A stretch of DNA of 64,000 nt from the NCBI GenBank assembly GCA_021647375.1, contig JAKIUV010000003.1:1-64000 (forward strand). The letters are read 5' to 3'. Under the pieces are notes generated by a model, which was not told the origin of the DNA, did not search any database, and saw nothing but the letters and a program-made list of their open reading frames with translations. The translations under genes and the position numbers were made by a program. Position 1 is the stretch's first letter; each line of letters starts with the position of its first letter. This document shows positions 44,238-54,200 of this stretch, piece after piece. This DNA is from Robiginitomaculum sp. (lineage in GTDB: Bacteria; Pseudomonadota; Alphaproteobacteria; Caulobacterales; Maricaulaceae).

Positions 44238-44241
44238 AAAA

Positions 44242-44364
44242 CTTCATCAAGACCAGTGGAGGGATAGGCCCTTTGAAGCTGGAGCAACCGACGGAATGTG
44301 AAGACATTTTGGAAAGGTGCTAAGTCCTACGGTAGGCCGTTTCATTGGTCGCTGGCAGATGAGG
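44242..44364 (+). promoter_or_regulatory. SAM-I (S-box) riboswitch upstream of metX
   Basis: P1 forms from CTTCATC (44242-44248) and GATGAGG (44358-44364). Between them lie the conserved core pieces in order: TCAAGA, GTGGAGGGAtagGGCCC, TGAAGC, GCAACC, and AAGGTGCTAAGTCC. This is the SAM-I pattern: kink-turn P2, four-way junction and SAM pocket. Bound SAM would lower expression of the whole methionine operon. It differs from the SAM-II class more usual in Alphaproteobacteria. The 96 bases upstream of it hold the promoter and no gene. Confidence 0.92.
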
Positions 44365-44412
44365 AAAGAGCAAAGCCGCTCCCAGCAGGGATAAGGCACA
44401 TGCTTTTAACTT

Positions 44413-44483
44413 GCTCCTGTCATAGCCGTATTCTCTTAGTTACATGCTCTCGCTTTCAATTTCTGTGAGATGATTGCAGGAGC
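44413..44483 (+). promoter_or_regulatory. Shine-Dalgarno-masking helix of the SAM riboswitch
   Basis: GCTCCTG (44413-44419) is a perfect complement of CAGGAGC (44477-44483), which holds the metX ribosome-binding site just before the ATG at 44489. Closing this 7-base-pair helix would block translation. No T-tract terminator follows the aptamer, so control of translation is the simplest reading. How P1 closure is coupled to this helix is not clear from sequence. Confidence 0.65.
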
Positions 44484-44488
44484 GCCTT

Positions 44489-45472
44489 ATGGCACAAGAT
44501 GTAGAAATTGGTTTAGGTGATTTCGCCCTAGAACACGGCGGCGTGCTAAAGGACGACGTGGTGCAAGGCAGGCTGTACGGACGCCCAAAAAACCTTAAAG
44601 GTGCGCCTTTGGTTGTTGTGCCGGGCGGTATATCGGCATCACGCTTTGTTGCCGACGGTGTTGACGGCAAGGACGGTTCTGGCGGCTGGTGGTCGGACAT
44701 GATTTATCCCGGCGGGCCGATTGATCTGAACCATGTACAGGTGTTGGGCTTCGACTGTGCGCCGGGCGGTGTGAATACCGATAAGCGCTTGACCATCACC
44801 ACTAAAGACCAAGCTAAACGCTTGGCAGCTTTGCTGGATCATTTGAAAATTGAGTGTGTCCACAGTATTATCGGCATGAGTTACGGCGGCATGATTGCTT
44901 TGGCCTTTGCTCAGGATTTCCCAAACCGCGTGGAAAATTTGTGCGTTTTTGGTGCCGCCCATCGCCCTTGGCCAATGGGTGTTGCCCTGCGCGGTATCCA
45001 GCGCCGCACCATTGATATGGCCACCAAGCTTGGGGAGCCACTAGAAGGCCTAAAGCTTGCCCGCGAATTGGCCATGACCACTTACCGCTCCGCCGAAGAA
45101 TTTAGCCAGCGGTTTAGTGCCGCGCCGAGCGGTGATAATCCGGCGCGTTTTGACGTGGGTGATTATCTGGAATCCCGTGGTCGGCACTATAAAAAAATCA
45201 TGCCTGTAAACAGGTTTTTGGCTCTATCGGAATCTATAGATTTACACCGTGTTGACCCAAAAAAAATCAGCGCCCACACAACCCTGATTGCCGTGAAATC
45301 AGACCAACTCGCCCCGCCGTCCGAAATGCAGGCCTTGTGTGATGCCCTGGCCGGTCGCGCGAAGCTGCATGTCATTGACAGTATTTACGGCCACGATTCG
45401 TTTTTGAAGGCCACGGATCTTCTAGCACCAATTCTAACCGATTTTATGGGAGGGGAGAGCCGTGCCGCTTAA
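44489..45472 (+). CDS. metX: Homoserine O-acyltransferase, MetX family
   Basis: 327 residues from the ATG at 44489, with CAGGAG 6 bases upstream. It is an alpha/beta hydrolase: nucleophile Ser in GMSYGGM, Asp in KSDQLAPP and His in YGHDSFLK. It activates homoserine as an O-acyl ester for methionine synthesis. MetX-type enzymes use acetyl- or, in some, succinyl-CoA; the choice cannot be told from the visible sequence. It heads the riboswitch-controlled operon and overlaps metB by 11 bases. Confidence 0.93.
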   Translation: MAQDVEIGLGDFALEHGGVLKDDVVQGRLYGRPKNLKGAPLVVVPGGISASRFVADGVDGKDGSGGWWSDMIYPGGPIDLNHVQVLGFDCAPGGVNTDKRLTITTKDQAKRLAALLDHLKIECVHSIIGMSYGGMIALAFAQDFPNRVENLCVFGAAHRPWPMGVALRGIQRRTIDMATKLGEPLEGLKLARELAMTTYRSAEEFSQRFSAAPSGDNPARFDVGDYLESRGRHYKKIMPVNRFLALSESIDLHRVDPKKISAHTTLIAVKSDQLAPPSEMQALCDALAGRAKLHVIDSIYGHDSFLKATDLLAPILTDFMGGESRAA

Positions 45473-46598
45473 ACCAGAAACGAAATGTGTCACCGCAGGC
45501 ATTGGCCAAGACCAGGCCTATGGTGCCGTAACGCCGCCATTATACCTCAGCTCAACCTATACATTCCCCGGCTTTGGCGAGATGGGAAAATATGATTATG
45601 GGCGCGGTGGCAATCCCAACCGTGATGCTCTGGCAGATGCGATTTCTGACCTAGAGGGCGGTGCAGGTGGTGTGGTGACTTCGTCCGGCATGGCGGCCAT
45701 AGATTTGGTGCTGAACCTTGTGCCCCACGGCGGCTTGGTGCTGGCACCCCATGATTGTTATGGCGGCACATTTCGCCTGCTCTTAAGCCGCCAAGAACAA
45801 GGGCGGTTCAGGGTGGAATTTATCAACCAAACCAAAGATAGATCGCCCGCAGAGATACGTGCCAAAAACCCGGATTTGGTTTTTATAGAAACACCGAGCA
45901 ATCCGCTCATGCGGCTCAGCGATATTGCGGCACTGTCCAAAGCTACCCATGAGGTCGGCGCATTGGCCGTCTGCGATAACACGTTCTTATCGCCCGCACG
46001 CCAAACACCTTTGGCACTCGGCGCGGATATTGTCGTCCATTCAACCACTAAATTCATCAATGGTCATAGTGATGTGGTCGGCGGAGCGGTTGTTGCCAAG
46101 TCCGAAGAATTGGCCGAAAAACTGGCTTGGTGGGCAAATTGCACGGGCGTAACAGGCGCGCCGTTCGATAGCTTCCTAACCTTGCGCGGCCTGCGCACAC
46201 TACATGCCCGCATGGATGTGCAAGAGAAAAACGCCATAGAAATAGTGCAGTATTTACGCGGACATAAGTCCGTGAAATCTGTGCATTATCCGGACGGTAT
46301 TTTAGCACAAAAACAACAATCCGGCTCCGGCGCCATGCTTAGCTTTGAGTTAAATGCAAAGTCGGAAGACCTGAAACATTTCTTTGCGGACACAGGTATT
46401 TTCCAATTCGCCGAGAGCCTTGGCGGTACGGAAAGCCTGATTTGTCACCCCGCCACCATGACCCACCGCGCTATGAGCCAAGCGGACAGAGACGGTGCGG
46501 GTGTGAGCGATACCCTCGTGCGCATGTCCGTCGGTATGGAACACAAAGACGATTTGATCCGCGTCCTGACCACCATGTTTTCCAATCTGCAAAAGTAA
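45462..46598 (+). CDS. metB: Cystathionine gamma-synthase
   Basis: 378 residues from a GTG at 45462, preceded by GGGGAGAG. It is a fold-type I PLP enzyme: SSGMAAI box, DNTFLSPARQTPLALGAD and the PLP Lys in HSTTKFINGHSD. It joins O-acylhomoserine and cysteine to cystathionine. A close relative, cystathionine gamma-lyase or O-acetylhomoserine sulfhydrylase, is possible; length and context favour MetB. It follows metX in the operon. Confidence 0.88.
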   Translation: MPLKPETKCVTAGIGQDQAYGAVTPPLYLSSTYTFPGFGEMGKYDYGRGGNPNRDALADAISDLEGGAGGVVTSSGMAAIDLVLNLVPHGGLVLAPHDCYGGTFRLLLSRQEQGRFRVEFINQTKDRSPAEIRAKNPDLVFIETPSNPLMRLSDIAALSKATHEVGALAVCDNTFLSPARQTPLALGADIVVHSTTKFINGHSDVVGGAVVAKSEELAEKLAWWANCTGVTGAPFDSFLTLRGLRTLHARMDVQEKNAIEIVQYLRGHKSVKSVHYPDGILAQKQQSGSGAMLSFELNAKSEDLKHFFADTGIFQFAESLGGTESLICHPATMTHRAMSQADRDGAGVSDTLVRMSVGMEHKDDLIRVLTTMFSNLQK

Positions 46599-46607
46599 AG
46601 TAAATCC

Positions 46608-47567
46608 ATGATTATTGAAGAAACCAGAAATAACAAAGATGAATTTCGTCCCGCGCCGGGTACACTTGCCCGCGCCAGTGCGGGCGGTGGTCAAAACCTG
46701 AATATCAGCTTTGAGTTTTTCCCGCCCAAGACCAAAAAAATGGGCGAGACATTGTGGGCGTCCATCCAAAAACTGCAATCCTTAAACCCGGATTTTGTTT
46801 CCGTGACATATGGTGCAGGTGGCTCGACCCGCGAACGCACCCACCAAACTGTGGCTCGCATTGCCCGCGAAACCAAGCTTGCCGCTGCCGCCCATCTAAC
46901 CTGTGTCGGTGCGGACAAAGCCGAGATCGATGAAATAGCCCGCGCCTATTGGCAGGCAGGGGTTCGCCATATTGTCGCCTTGCGCGGCGATCCTGTGGGC
47001 GGTTTGGGCGCTCCTTATGTGCCCCATAAAAATGGCTATGCTTATGGGAGTGATTTGGTTGCGGGCCTCAAAGACGTGGCCGATTTTGAAATATCGGTTT
47101 CTGCCTATCCAGAGCTACACCCGGAAAGCCTGAACTGGGACGATGAGCTGGATAATCTCAAGCGCAAAATTGACGCGGGTGCAACCCGTGCCATCACCCA
47201 GTTTTTCTTCTCCGCAGACCCCTTCCTGCGCTATCAAGACAAGGCGCTGGACGCGGGTATTAACATCCCGATCATTCCCGGCCTGATGCTGCAACCCAAT
47301 TATCGCGGCCTGACCCGTATCGCGAAATTATGTTATATTTCCATCCCGGACTGGTATCATAATTTGTTCGAGCCGCTGGACGATGACCCGCAAACGCGCC
47401 TGCTCTTGACCGCATCAACGGCGGCAGATTTAGCGGCGCAACTCCGGGCGCAGGGTGTCGAACATTTTCATTTCTATACGTTGAACAAAGCGGATTTGGC
47501 TTTCACTACATGTCAGATATTGGGCGTGAAAGCCAAAAATACTATTCAGAAAGCTGTTTCCTCATGA
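46608..47567 (+). CDS. metF: Methylenetetrahydrofolate reductase
   Basis: 319 residues. The catalytic Glu region SFEFFPPKT, the VSVTYGAGGSTRERT box, HLTCVGAD and ALRGDP are all present. FAD-dependent reduction yields 5-methyl-tetrahydrofolate, the methyl donor for MetH, whose two genes follow. Its stop overlaps the next gene by 4 bases. The N-terminus has a short Lys/Asn-rich extension. Confidence 0.95.
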   Translation: MIIEETRNNKDEFRPAPGTLARASAGGGQNLNISFEFFPPKTKKMGETLWASIQKLQSLNPDFVSVTYGAGGSTRERTHQTVARIARETKLAAAAHLTCVGADKAEIDEIARAYWQAGVRHIVALRGDPVGGLGAPYVPHKNGYAYGSDLVAGLKDVADFEISVSAYPELHPESLNWDDELDNLKRKIDAGATRAITQFFFSADPFLRYQDKALDAGINIPIIPGLMLQPNYRGLTRIAKLCYISIPDWYHNLFEPLDDDPQTRLLLTASTAADLAAQLRAQGVEHFHFYTLNKADLAFTTCQILGVKAKNTIQKAVSS

Positions 47568-48619
47568 GCATTTGGCCAAAAATAGAACAAGCCATAAAAG
47601 ACCGCGTCCTCATCCTCGACGGGGCTATGGGAACGATGTTGCAAGCGTATAAATTGGGCGAAGAAGATTTTCGCGGCCAGGAATTTGCCGATTGGGCGAC
47701 ACCTCTGCGCGGCAATAATGATCTGTTGAACATCACCAAGCCAGATGCGGTGCGTGGTGTTCACGCCAGTTTTTTCGCCGCTGGTGCCGACCTGATCGAA
47801 ACCAATACGTTTAACGCAACCACCATAAGCCAGTCTGATTATGGTCTGTCCGAACATGCAGGCGCAATTGCCAAGGCGGGCGCAAAAATTGCCCGCGCAG
47901 TGGCCGATGAATGGACGCGCAAAACGCCGGATAAACCCCGCGCCGTCCTCGGTGCGCTGGGGCCTTTATCCAAAACCCTGTCCCTGTCCCCCAAAGTGGA
48001 AGACCCCGGATTTCGGGAGGTGAATTTTGACCAGGTCGTTACCGCATATAAAATACAAATCGAAGCCATGTGGGGCTATGTAGATGCGCTCTTGATTGAA
48101 ACTATATTCGATACCCTCAACGCCAAGGCGGCGATATTTGCGGCCAAAGAAATATTTGCGGCCAAAGGCCAAGACCTGCCCTTGATAATCTCCGGCACCA
48201 TTACCGACAAATCCGGGCGCACGCTTTCGGGGCAAACCGTGGAAGCTTTTTGGCATTCTATTGCCCACGCCAACCCATTTGCAGTGGGGCTAAATTGTGC
48301 GCTGGGCGCCGAAGAAATGCGGCCCTATGTGCAGGCTTTGGCCAAGATTGCAGACACATATATTCTGGCTTACCCCAATGCGGGCCTGCCCAATGCGTTC
48401 GGGGAATATGACGAAACCCCGCGCCATATGTGTAGCCATATGATGCCGTGGGTAGAAGACGGTTGGGTCAATATTATTGGTGGCTGTTGTGGCTCGACCC
48501 CTGCCCATATCGAAAAACTGGCGGACAAAGCCGGTAAATGCGCGCCGCGCAAAACGCCGGACATAAGCCCCGCTCTGTGTTTATCAGGCCTAGAGCCGTT
48601 CAGTTTAGGAGCTGCATAA
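47564..48619 (+). CDS. metH: Methionine synthase, homocysteine-binding half (split MetH)
   Basis: 351 residues from the ATG at 47564. It corresponds to the first domain of B12-dependent methionine synthase: [11 protein letters not shown] at the start, and zinc ligands Cys in [11 protein letters not shown] and the Cys pair in [10 protein letters not shown]. In E. coli this domain is fused to the rest of MetH; here the gene ends with TAATG into a separate gene carrying the remaining domains. Split MetH is known in Alphaproteobacteria. Confidence 0.95.
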   Translation: MSIWPKIEQAIKDRVLILDGAMGTMLQAYKLGEEDFRGQEFADWATPLRGNNDLLNITKPDAVRGVHASFFAAGADLIETNTFNATTISQSDYGLSEHAGAIAKAGAKIARAVADEWTRKTPDKPRAVLGALGPLSKTLSLSPKVEDPGFREVNFDQVVTAYKIQIEAMWGYVDALLIETIFDTLNAKAAIFAAKEIFAAKGQDLPLIISGTITDKSGRTLSGQTVEAFWHSIAHANPFAVGLNCALGAEEMRPYVQALAKIADTYILAYPNAGLPNAFGEYDETPRHMCSHMMPWVEDGWVNIIGGCCGSTPAHIEKLADKAGKCAPRKTPDISPALCLSGLEPFSLGAA

Positions 48620-51249
48620 TGCAGGCCTCATCCAGTTTTATCAATATTGGTGAACGCACCAATGTGGCCGGCTCGGCCCGGTTCAAGCGCCTCATCGTTG
48701 ACGGCGATTTTGAAGGGGCGCTTTCGGTTGCCCGCCAGCAGGTCGAGAACGGCGCACAGATTATCGACATCAATATGGACGACGGTCTGATTGACGGTGC
48801 CCAAGCCATGACCACATATCTGAACCTCCTAGCCAGCGAGCCAGACATTGCCCGTGTCCCCATCATGATTGATAGCTCGAAATGGGCGGTCATCGAAGCC
48901 GGGCTTAAATGTGTGCAGGGTAAATCCGTGGTCAATTCTATCTCGCTCAAGGAAGGCGAGAAACCGTTTTTGGAACAGGCCGAACTGGTACGCCGCTACG
49001 GTGCAGCTACGGTCATCATGGCGTTCGATGAGGACGGGCAAGCGGAAACGGCGGACCACAAATTCGAGATTTGCAAGCGGGCTTATGATCTGTTGACGGC
49101 CAACGGTTTCCCGCCCCAGGACATTATTTTTGATCCTAATATTTTCGCGGTCGCTACAGGTATAGAAGAACATAATGATTATGCCGTCGCTTTTTTCGAA
49201 GCGACACGCCGCATTAAAAAACACTTGCCCTATGCTCGCGTGTCGGGCGGATTATCTAATGTCAGCTTCTCGTTTCGCGGCAATAATCCGGTGCGCGAAG
49301 CCATGCACAGCGTGTTCCTCTACCACGCTATCAAAGCTGGCCTTGATATGGCCATTGTCAATGCGGGGCAGCTCACGATTTATGACCGCATACCCGATAT
49401 TCTCAAACAGCGCGTTGAAGATGTTATTCTCAATAAACGCGATGATGCAACGGACAGATTACTGGACGTGGCGCAGGATTATGCGGGCGGCAAAAGGGCA
49501 CTTAAAAAAACCGACCTAAAATGGCGCAAAGATAGTGTCCGTGACCGGCTCGCCCATGCGCTGGTCAACGGTATCACCAAATACATCGTCAAGGACACGG
49601 AAGAGGCCCGCCAAAGCGTCGAGCGCCCGCTACACGTTATCGAAGGGCCGCTCATGGACGGTATGAACCAGGTCGGGGATTTGTTCGGGGCGGGTAAAAT
49701 GTTCTTGCCGCAAGTGGTTAAATCCGCCCGAGTTATGAAACAGGCCGTGGCACATTTGATGCCCTATATGGACGCAGAGAAAAAATTGCTCGGCACCGAA
49801 GATGTCTCCAATGGCCGTATCGTCATGGCGACGGTCAAGGGCGATGTCCACGATATTGGCAAAAATATTGTCGGCGTGGTACTACAGTGCAACGGCTATG
49901 AAGTCATAGACCTGGGCGTCATGGTGCCGTGCGAGAAAATCTTAGAGACGGCCAAAGAGGTTAATGCAGATATTATCGGCCTGTCGGGCTTGATTACGCC
50001 GAGCCTCGACGAGATGGTATATGTGGCCGGGGAAATGCAAAGACAAGGCTTGAACCTGCCCTTGATGATCGGCGGTGCCACTACCAGCATCACCCACACG
50101 GCGGTCAAAATCGAACCTGCTTACACGGACAACAGCACTATATATGTGCAAGACGCATCACGTGCCGTGGGTGTGGTGACACATTTGCTGGGTGATAATG
50201 CGGATGTGTTCAAGCGCGAGACAAAAGCCAAATATGAAAAATCCCGTGCCGCCCATGCTCGTAGTCAATCAGGTAAAAAACGCCTGCCCATAGAGGCGGC
50301 TCGCGCCAATAAATGCGCTCTGGACTGGGACGGCTATCAAGCTCCGAAACCCAGTTTTACCGGGGCCAAAATTTTCAAAAATTATGATTTGAATATCGTG
50401 CGCCCCTATATTGACTGGACACCATTCTTTGCCACATGGGAGCTTAAGGGGCGGTATCCGGATATTCTGGAACACGCTATTTACGGCAAGGCGGCGCGGG
50501 ATTTATACCGCGATGCACAGGCTATGCTGGATAAAATATTGGCGGAAAAATGGGTGCATGCCCAAGTCACGCTTGGTTTTTGGCCAGCGATTAGCGATGG
50601 GGATGATATTCAATTATTCACTGATGAAAGTCGCACCGATAAGCTGGCAACACTTCACACTTTGCGCCAGCAAATGGTCAAATCGGAAGGCCGCAAAAAC
50701 TACGCCCTGTCGGATTTTGTTGCGCCCGACCCTATCAACCAAGATTATGTCGGCGGGTTTTGTGTGACTGCCGGGCTAGGGGAGGGCAGTCGCGTGCGCG
50801 ACTTCAAGGCGGCGGATGATGATTATTCCGCCATATTATTCCAAGCACTTTGTGACCGTCTCGCCGAAGCTTTGGCCGAACATATGCACGAACGGGTGCG
50901 CCGCGAATTTTGGGGCTATGAAAAATCTGCCCGCTTCGGGGTTAAAGGATTGGTAGCCGAAGACTATATAGGCATCCGCCCCGCGCCGGGCTATCCGGCA
51001 CAACCGGATCACACCGAAAAAGCCACATTGTTTAAGCTTCTGGGCGGCGATGCGACAGGTGTAAAATTAACCGAAAGTTTCGCCATGCACCCGGCCTCTA
51101 GTGTGTCCGGTCTGTATTTTTCTCACCCCGATAGTCTATATTTTGGAGTCGGTAAAATAGAAAAAGACCAAGTTGAGGATTATGCCAAACGTAAAGGCAT
51201 GGCTCTGTCCGAGGCCGAGAGGTGGTTGGCCCCGATTTTGAATTATTGA
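48619..51249 (+). CDS. metH: Methionine synthase, folate-, B12- and activation-domain part (split MetH)
   Basis: 876 residues from the ATG of TAATG. In order: folate-binding barrel ([11 protein letters not shown]), cobalamin cap, B12-binding domain with the axial His in DVHDIGKN and the LSGLITPSL box (about 400-530), and the SAM-binding reactivation domain (about 560-876, ending with [14 protein letters not shown]). It transfers the methyl group from 5-methyl-THF through cobalamin to homocysteine bound by the separate first half. Last gene of the SAM-controlled operon. Confidence 0.96.
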   Translation: MQASSSFINIGERTNVAGSARFKRLIVDGDFEGALSVARQQVENGAQIIDINMDDGLIDGAQAMTTYLNLLASEPDIARVPIMIDSSKWAVIEAGLKCVQGKSVVNSISLKEGEKPFLEQAELVRRYGAATVIMAFDEDGQAETADHKFEICKRAYDLLTANGFPPQDIIFDPNIFAVATGIEEHNDYAVAFFEATRRIKKHLPYARVSGGLSNVSFSFRGNNPVREAMHSVFLYHAIKAGLDMAIVNAGQLTIYDRIPDILKQRVEDVILNKRDDATDRLLDVAQDYAGGKRALKKTDLKWRKDSVRDRLAHALVNGITKYIVKDTEEARQSVERPLHVIEGPLMDGMNQVGDLFGAGKMFLPQVVKSARVMKQAVAHLMPYMDAEKKLLGTEDVSNGRIVMATVKGDVHDIGKNIVGVVLQCNGYEVIDLGVMVPCEKILETAKEVNADIIGLSGLITPSLDEMVYVAGEMQRQGLNLPLMIGGATTSITHTAVKIEPAYTDNSTIYVQDASRAVGVVTHLLGDNADVFKRETKAKYEKSRAAHARSQSGKKRLPIEAARANKCALDWDGYQAPKPSFTGAKIFKNYDLNIVRPYIDWTPFFATWELKGRYPDILEHAIYGKAARDLYRDAQAMLDKILAEKWVHAQVTLGFWPAISDGDDIQLFTDESRTDKLATLHTLRQQMVKSEGRKNYALSDFVAPDPINQDYVGGFCVTAGLGEGSRVRDFKAADDDYSAILFQALCDRLAEALAEHMHERVRREFWGYEKSARFGVKGLVAEDYIGIRPAPGYPAQPDHTEKATLFKLLGGDATGVKLTESFAMHPASSVSGLYFSHPDSLYFGVGKIEKDQVEDYAKRKGMALSEAERWLAPILNY

Positions 51250-51250
51250 T

Positions 51251-51280
51251 CTCCTTCCCCCATAAAAATGGGGGAAGGAG
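51251..51280. terminator. 13-bp perfect hairpin between metH and gltB
   Basis: CTCCTTCCCCCAT (51251-51263) pairs without mismatch with ATGGGGGAAGGAG (51268-51280) over an AAAA loop, right after the metH stop. There is no T run, so stopping may need other help. It resembles the end pieces of the intergenic repeats found elsewhere in the window and may be a remnant of one. It serves two convergent genes. Confidence 0.7.
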
Positions 51281-51292
51281 AGATTAACTCAA

Positions 51293-54200
51293 CTATGCCA
51301 CATCCTTTAGCGGATGCTCCAGCCGTTCCAACATTTCTTTCGGCACCACTTGTACGAAATTATCCCGCTCAATCTCCCAATCGCGCAGGAGGACATTTGC
51401 AAATTCCGAACCTGTGTTTTTGACATGGGCAGCAATCAACGCTTTACATTTCTCTTCCCAATAGGTGCTATCAAAACCTTGCCAGATAACGCTATCCGGA
51501 TTGACGGCTTTTTCAAACGTCCTATCCGGGTCATAGACAAAGGCCATGCCTCCGGTCATGCCAGCGCCGAAATTATCTCCGATAGAGCCAAGAATAACCA
51601 CCGTGCCGCCTGTCATATATTCAAGCCCGTTATTGCCGCAACCCTCGACCACGGCATTGGCTCCGGAATTGCGCACGGCGAAACGTTCTCCGGCTCTGCC
51701 CGCCGCAAACAGTGCGCCCGATGTGGCGCCATATAAACACGTATTGCCGATGATAGTGCTGGTATGGGCGTCGATTTGACTGCCGCCTTGGGGGGCGAGG
51801 AAAATCTCGGCTCCCGACAAGCCCTTGCCCACATAATCATTGGCATCACCATCAACAATCAGCCGCAAACCTTTCATAGCAAATGCGCCCAAAGATTGCC
51901 CGGCGGAACCGCGCAGGCGGATGGTCAACTGCCCGTCCGGCAGACCGCCAACCCCAAATGATTGGTAAATCTCGCTAGAGCTTCTTGTGCCAACGGCGCG
52001 GTCGGTATTGCGTACCGTATAAACCAGTTCGGTTTTTTTGCCGCGCTCAAATAATTGTTTGCCGTCTTTCAGGATTTGCATATCCAGAGCATCCGGGATT
52101 TCGGTGCGGCCTGTGCGCGAATCAACGACCGGGCGAATATCAATGCGGGTGAGGACGGCGTTAAGGTCAAGATCGTCCAAATGTGTGGCACCCCGCGAAA
52201 CTTGCGATAGCAAATCTGCCCGCCCGATAATTTCCGCTAGGCTGGTGACGCCGAGAGAGGCGAGAATTTCACGCACTTCTTCGGCCATAAAGGTCATCAG
52301 GTTTATTACATGTTCGGGTGTGCCGGTAAATTTATCCCGCAGACTTTCGTCCTGGGTACAAACCCCAACCGGGCAAGTATTGCTATGGCATTGTCTGACC
52401 ATCAAACACCCCATAGCCACAAGGGACAATGTCCCGACCCCGTATTCTTCGGCCCCCAGCATGGCGGCGATGACAATATCGCGCCCGGTTTTAAGCCCGC
52501 CGTCCGTGCGCAAAGTTATCTTGTCGCGCAGACCGTTCAGGCTCAGGATTTGGTGAACCTCCGACAGGCCAAGCTCCCACGGTACGCCCGCAAATTTCAG
52601 GCTGGTATTGGGAGACGCCCCTGTGCCGCCATTATGGCCAGCGATGAGAATCGTATCGGCTTTGGCTTTCGCCACCCCGGCGGCAATTGTGCCAACCCCG
52701 GAACTGGCGACCAGCTTGACGCAGACCCGAGCGCGGGGATTGATTTGTTTGAGGTCGTAAATCAGCTGCGCCAAGTCCTCAATGGAATAAATATCGTGGT
52801 GGGGCGGCGGGCTAATCAATGTGACACCCGGTGTTGCGTGGCGCAGCTTGGCAATCATTTCCGTGACCTTGAAGCCCGGCAATTGCCCGCCTTCGCCGGG
52901 CTTGGCACCTTGGGCGACTTTAATTTCGATCTCTTTGCAATTATTGAGATATTCCGCAGTAACGCCAAAACGCCCAGACGCGATTTGCTTAATCTCGGAA
53001 TTGGCATTGTCGCCATTGGGCAAGGTTTTATAACGCGCTGGGTCTTCGCCGCCCTCACCAGAAACCGAACGCGCGCCGATGCGGTTCATGGCTATGTTAA
53101 GTGTACCGTGGGCTTCGGGGGACAATGCGCCCAGTGACATGGCCTGGGTTAAAAACCGCCTGCGGATTTCATTGACATTTTCAACCTGCTCAATGGGAAC
53201 GGGCTTGCCCAATGGATTAAAGTCGAGCAAATCACGAATTTGTATCGGTGATTGGCCGTTCACCAATGCGGCGAACTTTTTATAGGCTTGGTAATCGCTG
53301 GTGCGCACCGCCGATTGCAACATATTTATCATATCAGCGCCATATGCATGACGCTCGCTGCCTGCCCGCTTGCGGTAAAACCCGCCAATAGGCAGGTACG
53401 GTTTCTCGGGCGCGTAGGCACATTTATGTTGCTCAACAATTTTCTGCTCTAGCCCCGCAAGACCGATGCCGGAAATCCGCGAGGTCATGCCGGGGAAATG
53501 TTCATCGACCAATGAGCGCGACAGGCCAAGGGCTTCAAAATTATTGCCACCCCGATAAGACGAGATGACAGAAATGCCGGACTTGGAAATTATTTTCAAA
53601 AGGCCGTTGTCTATGGATGTTTTATAATTGGCTAGCGCTGTATTTATGTCGGCTTTAATGGTGCCTTTAGCCACCAGTTCAGCCAACATATCCTGGGTCA
53701 AATACGCATTGACCACGGTCGCACCCGCCCCGATAAGCACGGCAAAATAATGGGTATCTAGGCATTCGGCAGAGCGGACAATCAATGAGCAATCCGAACG
53801 CAAGCCTTGCTTGACCAAATGGGCATGTACCCCGCCCACACACAATATTATCGGGGCGGAAATATTATCAACGCCAAATGTTTCGTCGCTCAACACAATG
53901 TTTTCGATACCCGCCCGCACGGCTTTCTCAGCCTGTTTCTTAATTCGTCTTAGCAAAGCTTTCAGCGCACTGCCGTGGTGGGCGCCGCGCTTGGGAGGCG
54001 CAAAGGTACAGTCCAGAACCGCAACATTATCGCCTATGATACCCCTGTATTTCGCGTACATGGCATTGGTGAGAACCGGGCTTTCCAACACATACATTTC
54101 GTCGGTTTGACCAGAAAACTCCTCAGGGTCATCGGCAAGAATATTGCGCAAATTGCGAAAGCGGGTTTTTAGTCCCATGACTCGCGTTTCGCGCAAAGGG

